DNA of 64,000 nucleotides from Axinella damicornis. Lineage: Eukaryota > Porifera > Demospongiae > Axinellida > Axinellidae. The DNA is taken from positions 11,273,474-11,337,473 of the forward strand of contig OZ007505.1 of assembly GCA_963931865.1 (NCBI GenBank). Direction: 5' to 3'. The notes beneath the pieces were generated by a model. The model was not told where the DNA came from. It did not search any database and saw only the letters and a list, made by a program, of their open reading frames with translations. The position numbers and the translations under genes were made by a program. Shown here one piece after another: positions 47,434 to 59,237 of this stretch (its first letter is position 1; every line of letters starts with the position of its first letter).

Positions 47434-49270
47434 CAGTCCAATCGCCAACGTACCAACTTCCGGGAATTTAATTGCAGCGCACGGTCACTTCCTGTCTGAA
47501 AATGGCGTTTTTTACATCGTGCAGTTCTAGCGATGTTATTTCTCTCCTCGAAGATGGCGAAGGGTCGGGCTACACTGGTTCGAGGTAAGTAGGAGTATGG
47601 TTGTAATAAAATCGACCTTATCTTGGTCGAAGACCTCGAGCATAAAGGGAATTTGCACTTTAGTGTGCTCATGTTGACCTTTTTGAAAGGTCAAATGTGA
47701 TGTTCAGGGGTATATCTTCTTCCTAGGGGCTGGAACACGGGTGTTAGTGCTATTAGCAGTTAGCTATGGGTCTACTGAACTGGCAGGATGAGTTCTAAGT
47801 TTGTGGATGAAGGTTAATAGAAACGGCACCAGTTTGTATAACCCTGATCCAGATGATTTCTCAGTGCAGAGGATTAAACATGCACATATTGATACACACA
47901 ACAGCATAAGGCTGCTATAATTTTAATTCATGATCACTATCTTCACTGAATTCATGTTCTATAACCTCATCTAGCTCTTCACCATCTCTCATCCAGTCTT
48001 TCTGGCAGAATTTCATCGTCTTCTGCTGGACCGGTGCTCCTGTATTATATCGTCTACATGTACTTCGAGATCTGTCACTCTCACATGGAAGGTGAGCCCC
48101 AACGGTACAAATAATGCTGTGGCATCCACGTTGTCTGTCTGCCGTTCATTTTATGGTGACAACTAATGACTGCACATGCATCTGCAACCACTTAGCCACA
48201 TGTAGCCACTTAGAACCAATTGTGCCTATCAGGCTATGCTGTCTACATGTATGTTCACTGGTACCTCCCGCATCAGCCTGGCAGAGCGCGTCTAATAGCC
48301 TACACTCGAGCTAAACTAGTCCAACCTGGATGCCTCCAAGCGTACAGAAGTACACGTCGTCCTCAACTCTACCTGGCACTTCACTGGTTCACAGGTACAT
48401 GTAATTGGCATTCCAGAGAAATGTGATCAAGTGCAATGTTTGCTAGACCCTCTCCGCCCTCCGCTCGCGGCTATGCCGCTTGACCGGCCAGGCGGAGAGG
48501 GGCTAGTGTCTAGACTGCGTTTTGTAATGATCAGTATACACAACCCTATTGGGAATGCTATGCCCTACCCTGGCTCTGCATCAAGTGCTATAACCCTCTT
48601 ATCGAGCATCTCCTGGAGCCTGTGCTAATGCATCCAGTGTGGTCAGCATGTACCCTTCCCTCTGTTTTTCTTTCTCTGCTATAGGATGTGTGTACCTTGG
48701 ATTACTCTTCTTGCAGAGCAGTGAGCAGAAGCTGCACTGGCCAGGTTGAACTTTGGACGCTGTTAGCTGAACCTGAATAATATCTGCTGACTCTGTTTGC
48801 TAGCACTTTATACTTTCATCTTCAAGTGTGAAGTGCTCTGTACCATCTGCTGACTCAGGAACAGACTTCAGAGCCTCTATGTAGAGTTCTCTGTCATGCA
48901 GTAGCTATGTTAATGCAGGTGACTATACATTTTCTCATTCCCGCATGCATTAAAATTATGTAGACTGTTTATACCATTTGCATTGCTGGAACACGGAAAC
49001 TGATGTAAACCCTAACTATAGCATTCATACTTGTTGAACAAAATACCTGCAATAGCTGTCCAGTTGGTTAATGCAAACGGCACCAATTTTTGTGAAGATG
49101 GCGCTCATTTTCACTCAAATCCAGTTGTCAGCTCATATCTCTCGTTCTGAGTAAGCTACAAACTTTACACATGCATTGGTGCGTAGAGCTGCTGTAGCTG
49201 AGCATACGTGGCGTTGTAAATAAATTTGTACAGGCGTGAATGGACTTCCGGTACGGTGGCGATTGGACTG
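47434..49270 (-). mobile_element. 1.84-kb TIR element, right copy (inverted)
   Basis: Same termini as the left copy, opposite orientation, 1,837 bp. It lacks a clear target duplication (ACACA on one side, TCTCG on the other). On its minus strand the terminal ORF piece is intact: MKFCQKDWMRDGEELDEVIE then HEFSEDSDHELKL and stop (about 48,016-47,920). On the plus strand near its left end AAAATGGCG and ATGGCGAAGGGTCGGGCTAC followed by GTAAGT look like a gene 5' end. Confidence 0.82.
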
Positions 49271-50455
49271 TCTCGAGATATGGCAGCATAAATTCAGCCA
49301 CGCAAACCAAATTCATGAAACATGGTTGACTTCAGGGGCTCATAGCTCCAAACCTGATCCCATGATGTGGCTATTTTCTGAAAGTACAGAGATGGGACTT
49401 TCATCAGGCGCAGGTCCGATCATCATAGCACCCTGCGTTCGTGCACTACAGGCGCTTGAATCTGACCATCTTGAGACGCTTCAAGCTAGACCCGACTTTA
49501 CAGCGTTCTCACACAAAACCGGGAGCAGTCTCAACTGTCTTGATAGCTAAATAGACTCTTGACCACCTGAGATACACATATCTCAAAGGATACGTCGCTC
49601 GCATGAACACATCTTGGAACAGTCGGTGCCAAAATCTGCTTCTCGAAGCCGTCTGACATGGCTGTTTCGTTGCACGGAAATCGCATAACTCCGAATTCAT
49701 AACGAATACTACCGGAAGAGGTAACGGACAAATACGAACCTCCGTAAGCTTGCACTCCCTCCTCTGAGTGTAGCTATGATCATGTGACATCCGGTATGTA
49801 TTTATCGGACGCGTTTTCGGATGTTCAGATTATAACTCCAGAGCCAAACAAGAGAGCAACACCAAAACTTGCAACGCACAGAGAAATGGATGTGCACGAT
49901 ATATCGACGGAAGGTAACGCCCACTACCGCACTTGTACAACTTCCGTGCTAGCGCCAGTAGCGCGTCCGAATATAGGTGTCCGATTATTGATAACTTTCT
50001 CCACTTGCAGTCATGCAATTGTATGTGAGAATGCTGTTTAGCATCTTGTGCAAGCTAGTCTCTTTATGGGTAATGAGTAGCTTATAATACTAGCCACATC
50101 AACTTCGCATTACCATTTGTAACATTGTGTGCCCTTAATTGGATCTACACCTGTGTTTTGCACTACATTAAAATAAAATAAAAACACCTGCAGATGTGAG
50201 AAGGTTGTCGCAGGATAGAGGACACCCCCTCCCCCATTCTTATAAAAAGCAGACAAGGATTGTAACTCTTTCAACAAAGCTTCTCTGGAAGATTCAACTC
50301 TTACTGTAATGCTATAATATATAGCTACAATCAGGCTACAATAGAGATATTATTTTGTACAATGATATTCATAATTGGTGCAAGTAGTTTCTCTCGCTTC
50401 GCTCGCTCAGCTACTTCCCCTCGCTCGCATAAGCTTACGTGAGTAATCCAGCGCC
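49271..50455. other. Non-coding stretch
   Basis: Several open stretches of up to about 100 codons overlap on both strands with no splice context or recognisable motif. Confidence 0.3.
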
Positions 50456-50745
50456 GGACAGCTCTCTGTGCAGAGCTGCTGCTCCCCGATTGAGTCCGCT
50501 TCAGCTGCTGCTCCCCGATTGCATCGATCGGCTTCAACTGCTACTCCCCGTTTGCGTCGCTCCAGCTGCTGCTCCCCGATTGCGGCTGCTGCTTGCCGCT
50601 TGCTTCCGCTTCAGCTGCTGCTCGCCGCTTGCTTGCGTCCGCTTCCGCTTGAGCTGCCGCGTCCCCGATTGCGTCCGCTTTCGGCTGCCGCTCCCCAATT
50701 GCGTCCGCTTCAACTGCTGCTCCCCGATTGCTGTTCCAGCCCATG
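50456..50745. repeat. GC-rich degenerate minisatellite
   Basis: Repeats of CAGCTGCTGCTCCCCGATTG interleaved with CGTCCGCTTC, about 33-36 bp, seven to eight degenerate copies. Multiple frames stay open because the repeat avoids stops; no protein is claimed. Confidence 0.8.
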
Positions 50746-51191
50746 CCCCGAACATTCTTCGCGGAGTTCGAGGTTCAGTTATGAAGGTCGCGTGTCACTA
50801 GTCTAGTCCCGACCCACGAACATCCCACTTCCGTCACGCACGCACGCGCGATATATTGATGATGTAATAATGATGCGGCAAATTACGGGGCGGAGTTTCG
50901 CAGCGTTGTCGATCGCCATTGGAGAACGGCCCTATGATACAAAGGTACATAACTCTGGAACGGATGGAGCTCATGCAGGACTTCTAGCGTGCATGGGTTG
51001 CTATTAGTTAAAGGTTAGTACTTGCACTGTACCAAGAAGCAGGCCCTTTTCTCAATGGCACCAGTCAACAGCAGTGGTCTCCGTAGCCTCTGAGGTGTGT
51101 GGAAGATGTGTGAAGGGCGCGGGATATCAACATTGGAACAGGAGCCACTGGGAATAGCATCACAATAAGAATAGATTGGAGAGGGATCCAG

Positions 51192-51263
51192 ATGGAGGGA
51201 GGGAGGGAGGGAGGGAGGGAAGAGAGAATGGAAGGAGGGCTTGAAGGAGGGAGGGAGTAGAGA
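51192..51263. repeat. GGGA-rich simple repeat
   Basis: Runs of GGAGGGAGGGAGGGAGG. Confidence 0.9.
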
Positions 51264-51695
51264 GAGAATCAGGCAATCTGAATTGTATTCTCCTGCATGA
51301 TATCAGTAAATGTTTTGTAACTATATAGAATCTATTGTGCAGTGAGGGTTTTTTTGTCACTTTCCTATTTTGACCCACTCATAGTCTGCATCTCACGATG
51401 CAACATGAGGATGACATGAACTAGGGAGAGCAATAGGAGAGGGCAGGAAGCTAACCCTGCACCACGCTGCTTGTGGCCATTCCGTTGGTGTGCTGTGCTG
51501 TGTCAGCCACACAACACTATCTTAGTGCTTTACAAGGTGAGCATTTGTGCTGTTGCTTTGCTGCCAGATTATCGAGGTGCATTTGTCCACATGTACTCTG
51601 TGCATATTTTGCATCCTAAGTAAGCTTTTCCTCTCTGCCCCTCCCTCTCCAGGTCGCACAGTGAAGGTGTAATCCTCTTTCTGCCTCAGGGAGCT

Positions 51696-54370
51696 ATGTC
51701 AACACCAGGGACCTCAGGAAGTGAGGGGACCGGTAAGTGTTGTTATTAATATTGTTGTTGGCTTGAACAAAGAAAATACCTCTCAGGCTTGTCTTGAAGG
51801 ATTCAATCTCATAGCATGTTGATGCGTAAGGTGCACATCACAAAGAAGGAAGTCTGCTTGGTGACTTGCAAATGTAGCCTCATCCCAGGCCCCATACGAA
51901 AAATCGAATTGCAAATGTGGGTTGCGTGTGGTTGATGCTAAGTAGCCTCCTATGAGGCTAGGTGCAGACAGTTAATGAACGAAGTGCCTAGTTTGGAATA
52001 GCAGCAGGTCAGTATTCAACCCCCCTACATACGGTTTATTTATACACCTGTTATGAAAAGGGGGGCCCGGGGGTTGGATACTGAACTGTTTTATGCTATC
52101 ATTCCAACCTTGTTTCCTTACCTTTTTCCGTCCTGCTACCCCTACATATTGTCGCATTTTCATTGATACTTGTGTAATGTGACGTGACCTACTCCAGTCC
52201 TAGGTTATGCCAGTGTGGCTGTGCCTGGGAGATAGTTGTTGCCAAGCAACCACTTTATTCTCAGCACAAAACCAAAACTGCTTTACACTAGACATAAGTT
52301 ACTTTTACTAGCCGCGAAAGGGGGGTGCATTTGCACTGGGTTGTTGCCAAGCAATCATGCACTTTATTCTGAGCAAAAAAGGTTCCATCCTCTAGGTCAA
52401 GTGCCTTCTTGTAGGGTGTTGTGCCAAATCAATAGGAATTGTTAGGGTCTCTTAGGACTACCATCAACAACAATGCATTAGCCGTGGCTGTGGAATGGTG
52501 AAACACATCGTTGCAATAGTGATTCTAATGAATTGATACACCTGTTATGAAAAAGGGGCCCGGGGGTTGGACACTGAACTGTTTTATGCTATCATTCCAA
52601 CCTTGTTTCCTTACCTTTTTCCGTCCTGCTACCCCTACATATTGTTACATTTTCATTGATACTTGCGTAATGTGACGTGACCTACTCCAGTCCTAGGTTA
52701 TGCAATTAATTGAAACACATCGTTGCAATAGTGATTCCAATTAATTGAATCACTAATTCACTTAATTAGTGATTCTAATTAAGTGAATTTGACCCCTCTA
52801 TATTAAATTATTGCACATGGAAATGACGTCAGAATTATTTACATTGCCACGAGGTCAAAATCTCTCACTGGCGTAGACACTTTGCTAGGTGTAACAATGA
52901 GCTTAAGTGAAACGTTCTGAAGCACAAGGTATGAGGTGTGTCGAAATAGGCTTGGTATTGATCTTCCTGTGACTCACCATCCAATGAAGCCACCTCTGAG
53001 GTTAGCGTTAGCACTGATGGGACTGCCTTCTACTGTTCTACACGAAGGTCAGACATTGTTATAAAAGCTGTAGAATCATCTTGGTCATGATCTTTTCAAC
53101 TGTATGTCTTGATCTACCGTCTCACAGGCGATGACATAAATGTCCGATGATTTCGCGAGCTCGAACTGGAACGATTTGTCGACAGAAGCCTTCTGGTAAT
53201 TTTCTAGTACAGTTAACCGCAATACCGCATTATTTTGCTTTCATGTACATAGGTACACCAGCATGCAATGAGTTAATTCAAACACCCAGGGCCCCTTTCC
53301 AAGAAAGGTGCTTAATATTGTTTGAACACCCACTTTGGAAATTTGCTTGTCATGCAAGCAGCCAACATAATTTATAGTACTGCCTAAGAAAACTTACAGT
53401 GGGTGCAATGCACCAGCCTGCAGTTATTGCAGACAGTAGTGCAGTTCAAGAGGTAGCTATCTGCCTACAAAGTACATGTGATTGTGCTGTTGTGTTGTGG
53501 CAATTGTGTAGCTGTCTTGCCGCTGTGCCTCGATGTAGTCACCGGATCATTTGTCTGTGCTGTATAGATTGACTCTAAATCGAGATTCTCTTGCAAAAAC
53601 CCGAACTCCTTTCAAATGTCCAAGTTGGAAGTTGGAGCCCCAGAATGTAACTCTACATGGTTGACTGTCCTGTTCTTCATTGGAATTTATTAATTTAAGA
53701 TTGGCGTCATGATCCTTTAATACAAATACTGCAACAAGGAGTGCATGAGCCGCCGAAGGTGGCGAAGGAGCGTCAAACTACTATAGACATGTTGTAATCC
53801 CTCATGCCTTACGGTTATACCTTATATGGATGGCCTTTGCAGTATTGACGTTTTGTTCTTCACACTTCTACGCAACGGCCTCTTGCCGTATAAGGTACAA
53901 GTTTGAGATGTGTGAAGGACTACTACTTCGGCTATGGCACATGCTGGGTTTGATGCTCCTTCGCCGCCTTCGGCGGCTCATGTGCTCCTGGCTTCTGATG
54001 TTGAAAGCAAACAAAATTAATGTACATTTGCCCTTTGGTTGAAGTACTTGCACTTTAACCATCAAGGGCTTCCCACACAATTATAGAATTGTAATGTGAA
54101 TCTCATTATACACCCTCTCACCTAATCCACACTCTTCTTTCATGATTGTGCTCATTACACGAGGTTTCTTGTAGCTCCGCTGGTACCTTCTGCCTGGTTT
54201 ACCATTAGGCGGGAGTGTCCTGGGAATGAGGCTAGCTTAGCTTGTGCTATAGACATTGATTGTGTATTTGTATTTCTTCAACAGCACATGAACTGAAACG
54301 AGTGTGGCAGCAGAGGGCATGCGTGGACACGTGCCCCCCGGCACCAGAACCCTGCCACCTACCACTATGA
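51696..54370 (+). CDS. Possible two-exon small ORF
   Basis: ATG at 51696 reads MSTPGTSGSEGT to a strong GTAAGT donor at 51733 in phase 1. The next phase-1 exon I can fit, after TTCTTCAACAG, starts at 54285 (AHELKRVWQQRACVDTCPPA) and stops at 54370, about 40 residues in all. Either this is a short protein or the first exon belongs to a longer gene I could not assemble. Confidence 0.2.
52041..52703. repeat. Direct repeat of about 165 bp
   Basis: 52041-52210 and 52537-52703 are nearly identical (CACCTGTTATGAAAA...; ACTGAACTGTTTTATGCTAT; CTACTCCAGTCCTAGGTTAT). The second copy is itself flanked by GAAACACATCGTTGCAATAG at about 52,500 and 52,713. Confidence 0.85.
53737..53990. mobile_element. TIR MITE
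   Basis: GAGCCGCCGAAGGTGGCGAA then GGAGCGTCAAAC on the left is mirrored by GTTTGATGCTCCTTCGCCG and CCTTCGGCGGCTC on the right, total about 254 bp. Confidence 0.7.
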
Positions 54371-57328
54371 GGGAACTGCCAGCAGTTTGTATACATGCAT
54401 ATGGAGTGTGTCAGGGCACTAGAGGCAGATGCAGCCCACAGAGTAAGACTATTAGTGTATGTGTGGATGCTTATCTCTTCAGTGGGGGACGAAGTGGTAT
54501 TGTGTGGCAACGTAAGGGTTGAGGCATGAGTTACTTGCAGGTGTAAATTAAGGCATGGCTAGGAATGGTAAACATTGTTTGTTGCTATGGTGATGCAAAT
54601 TTTTCAAAGGGACTGATCCTTATTATTTAGTAGACTTCTATGGTGGTTGGCAGCTATAGTATATTGTAGCAAATGACTCCGCCGGTTGATTTGCTGCTGC
54701 CATGTAATTTGCTGCCACTTGACAATTAATTTTGGGCATGTAGCGATGTACCCAATGTCACAATCATAAACATTGCTGCTGATCTTCAAGTGCTTTTGGC
54801 TTGCAATTAGAGTCCCTACCCTCACCTCCCTCCTTCCACCCTCCCTTCTGTCTTCCTTCACCCTTTCAGTACAGGGACTGCCTCGGAAGTGAGAAAGTAG
54901 TGACAGTGCACACTGTGATCTATCATAGCTACTAGAGTGGGAGCTGGAATTAGAATGATCAAACAGAAAAAACCACCACAATGTTACTGGCAATAATACC
55001 ATGAATGAATGTGATGACGCTACGTATCATGGTCGTCATGCCTTATGAGTTGCTTAAATTCCACCCTTTCTGACCTCTCACCATGAACTTAGCTAAACGT
55101 CATTCATGCGCATATGTATTGTGTGTTTGTTGAAATTCTGTACCCATTCATGTGTGGTATCTTTCGTCCATGTGTTGTGAAATCTATTGAAATTCTGTAC
55201 GTGTACATGTATTTACCATTCCCCTGTGGGGTTGCTGGATGACCTTTGACTTTGAGAGTTTGTCAGACCTCTGCACAGGGAGCTGTCCTGCACCAGCCTG
55301 ACTGCTGACATAGGCGAATGAGGTGAAGTATAACTGATGAAGCGAAGCGAGTGAGCTAGCTACTTGTAAGAGTGATGGTTTCACCAAAATTTAAATTATT
55401 ATGCACAATGTCATTAGTTTGAGAAGTGACAAAGCAGTGACAGTGCAAGCACACTGTGATCTATAATAGCTACTACAGTGAGAGCTGGAATTGAAGTGAT
55501 ACAAACAACCACTGCAATTGATGTTACTGGCAATACCAGTTTGCCCTAGTCTATACATATGCATGTAGTGCTTCAGAGCACTAATGAGCTTTGCTCTCCA
55601 TTCTTCATGGTCCTCTCACAACTACCATGCATATGCAGTGATGTCATCATGCACGCAGTAATGTCATCATGCATGTCCAAATCATTTCCACTGGCTGCAT
55701 GGGTTGATGCAAGGTTGTGTACATCAGTCTCCTCCTTGCATGCTGATCTGCAGGGTATATACGTACAGGCAATTGCAAGAGAGGTGGATGGGAAGTAATG
55801 ACGTGTTAATACATTATGGGTGTACTGACAGAGCACCTTATAATTGTCAGTTTCACCTCGTATACCAATCACCTTTGTAACCCATGGACGCATGTGGTGT
55901 TGGGGGAGGAGGTGGAGAACAGAATGCACCCCTCAGTGAAGCACCTGCTGATGTCAACAATACTGTTTAGTGCAGCACTGGGAATACTTCAAACTGGTGA
56001 TTTGGGTCAAAGTAGTGCATACCTATAGCTTTCCTGGAATGGTAAATTATGGAAAGAGGTTTGTATTAGAGAACACTACATGTGGCCATTCCATAATTCT
56101 CCGAAAACACATATTCAACACTGCAATGCAGTAGCAATGTCTGGATTGCATTTTGCAAGTTTCAGCTTGATTCTGAATTTCTGACTGTGGTGCAATCCGG
56201 CCAACATCATTCAATCTTGGAATACGTTATCCTGGCAGGGCAGGAGGGGTATATACCAAATCACCTCAGAAGGAATAATCACTTGTTAGCAAGGAGTCCA
56301 CCTCTTGCAGTGCCCTCCACATCACATGCTGTTATGCAGTTTGAACAAGATGGTGGCCAGTTGACCAGAGAGAGCGGATTTGGAACAGACCCACTGATAG
56401 TTTGCAAATGTTAAGGGAAAAATGTAGGTGACCATCTTGTTCAGAAGTATTTGAAAATGTACATGAAGGTGACCAGAGAATGTTTATATTAATTTATTAT
56501 CCACAAAACCAAAATGTTTTGTAACCTTGTTCCAAGTAAATGACTCAAGGTTACTATTTTCTTGTTGAGCAAAACCTGTTGGATTTACTGCTAGCTATTC
56601 ATTCTGAAGTTTTGAGGTAGCTAGCTATAGCCATGTCAACTGAGATACCTCCACACTGATAATCTGTACAGGGAGGGGAAACATATGCCTGTATGGAAAT
56701 ATCTAGTTAGCATGTACAGTGTAAATAGTTAGCAAAGCCAGTATTGTTTCATATCTAGAATATAATACAATTATGAAGTATGCAAGACTGCTAGCATAAA
56801 AATGCTTAGATTAGTATATCGCGTGGTTTAGGGCAATATGCTGTAGCAATGGCACGCACCAACAGCAATTCTAGTGACCCTGGTCTCAACTAGGAGTCTG
56901 CATGTATCCGCTGATATCAGTGACCAACAAGACCAAGGGACATTCTAAAATACTTGTCATCCAGGAGAACCAAAGGTTGCTCCACATATCCAGCAAATAT
57001 GAAAGCTGCTTTAGGCATCCAGTAGAGACCACTAAGTGCTGTGGTAATTCTCTCCCATACACATAGCAAATGAGTACCGCTAATTCCATGCAGCTCCATC
57101 TTAATCCTATACCTTAATCCTAAGGGGGATAATGATTACATTGTGGTTTGGGGCAATCTGCTTTCCATGGAGACTTTTGCAATCTGCTGTATTACCAAAG
57201 ACAATAGCAGCTCGCATGCATTACAAATTATTGTTTACAGTGGATGAACTTACCCTTGATTTGTAGGTCAGCACCCTTGTTATATCACTGTTGAAATTGT
57301 GTTGTAATATTAGCACCCTTGTTGCAGC
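54371..57328. other. Non-coding stretch
   Basis: No gene assembled. A related pair of short segments, CAGTGCACACTGTGATCTAT at about 54,904 and its variant at about 55,441, indicates a local duplication. Confidence 0.35.
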
Positions 57329-57502
57329 ATGGGCAGCAACAGCAGCCACAGCACACCCGAGCAAACCACGACTGGGGAAGGAAATAAGTCGACTGAAAAT
57401 ATATCTGTAGTCTGGATCGGGCTGAACATAGAGCTGATGTGCAGCGCAAAGGTAGCTCTGATGTGCCCCTTTAACATTCAGGTGTTGTTGTCACATGCAT
57501 GA
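57329..57502 (+). CDS. 57-codon ORF with an N-myristoylation-like start
   Basis: Begins MGSNSSHSTPEQTTTGEGNK, resembling SH4 N-termini of Src-type kinases (Gly2, Ser at position 6), then ENISVVWIG. Possible GT donors occur inside. No SH3, SH2 or kinase exons could be found downstream, so it may be a chance ORF. Confidence 0.2.
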   Translation: MGSNSSHSTPEQTTTGEGNKSTENISVVWIGLNIELMCSAKVALMCPFNIQVLLSHA

Positions 57503-59237
57503 CTGTGTCACTGGTTATATATTGGACTATTGGTCCAGGAGTGAGAGGGCATGCACAATCGATGTATCGTCCAATACAACCTCTTCTTTGTGTGCAATGT
57601 AAGGAGTACTGTGTACATTGAGCACTAGATTCTCACACATGCAGATCAGAGAAGAGCCTGTCCAACATGTTTTACCTGCTACAGATGATTAAATCCTAAC
57701 CAATTTGAACATATACGTTTCATCGAGCCACACTTGCATGGAACCAGACAACATACGTAAGAGAAACAGCAATGAGCTTGAAGTTCTTGAACTCAGTTAG
57801 CTATACCCCATACATAGAGCATAACCATCACAAAGTGAATCAGAGTTCACTAATAACCAATGCTGAAATACAGAAACAAGACGCGATCCTGGGCAGAGAG
57901 CAACCCATGCTGTTACAACCAAATTACAAAGGAATGGTTAAAACAGTTGTACAAAACCAAATCTGTAGATTCCTACCCTACTATTTGGGATTTAGCTTTT
58001 GAGAGGGTGCATGAGTATAGCTAGTAGTGTACCTATATCAGCCTGAAGTCTGGCATTAGCGTCAGTTTAAATCCTTGACCTTCCGGCTTTCCTCCAGGTA
58101 CAGTAGCCCAAACCCAACAAATGCAGTTGAAGTTTGTAATAAATGAGGATTGCCTTGGTCTCATGCCTCTGTACCATCTCGAGCTTTTGAAAGCAGCTAT
58201 CTGGGCTCTATACATATAATTCAAGCAGCAGAGCAACAGGGGATTTTACAGTTGATGCTTAGCTACCACACTGGCTCCTCTGGTGATCCTCTGAATGACG
58301 CCCCATGTACACTCCTAGCCTTGGTAGCTAACAGTTTTATCGATGAGACAACTCCAGCTGAGTAAGGGTGGCTCCAAGGTGATTATGTTCCTTGACTCAA
58401 ATTTACCTGATCATTTACCTAAGAGGTGAGATCGTGTCTCCTGCTTGTAAGATAACCCCAAATCCAAGACTATAGGCAGCTATCATGCCCTCTCCAGCAG
58501 ATAGCTAGCTGGCTACATGTGAAGAACTCCTGTCTTCCATTGTCTCGCAGGACCTTCCAGGACGGAACCATGTTGTTGGTATTGGAGACTAGCTATAGGC
58601 CATGGATGGACAGGTGTTGTGTCTGCAAGGTTTTGCAACGCATAGCTACTACTCTGGGGGTTGCAGTAATTTGGACAATCATACTGCTATTTATTATGCA
58701 GATCAGTCAATGAGATATAGTGATTCAGGTTTTTATAAATGGATAGCGTATAGCTAGGGTATACTTGATCTCCTACACTCTGAGTATAAAAGGAACTGCA
58801 TGTACACACACATTGTAGCTGTGTAAAAATAACTGTCTTTGCATAATTCAAAGTGAACACATATCATCCACATAATTAGCTAAATCCTTTTCATACTCAG
58901 TCTGGGTATATAGTGGTTATTGACAGCCCTCCACTGGAATGCTCTTTAGGTTGGGAAATATAGACATTACCATGCATGTATACATGTACCTCCATCCCAA
59001 TCAGTGCACATCTCATGATGCATGCATGCAGTTACATAACTGCATGGGAAGTTATTATCCAGTTCAACAGTTGTTTGTACGATAAATACAATTTCGTGTT
59101 ACGTATACAGGTGCTTGTTTTCTGGTCTACATGAACTATTACACGCTGCACAATCTATACTCCAAATAGTGTAGCACAAATTAAAAAGGGTGCAGTAGCT
59201 TTCTAGGTGGACACATCGTATTGTGTTGCTTGAAACT
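57503..59237. other. Non-coding stretch
   Basis: Scattered open stretches without splice context or motifs. Confidence 0.3.

Noticed and set aside
50439..50806. Overlapping open frames of 65-120 codons on both strands
   Set aside because: They follow the GC-rich minisatellite and have no splice or start context.
56187..56414. SH3-like end (AGQEGYIPNHLRRNN) as an exon
   Set aside because: GYIP alone is weak. No preceding SH3 half was found and the frame upstream is open without an acceptor in a sensible place.
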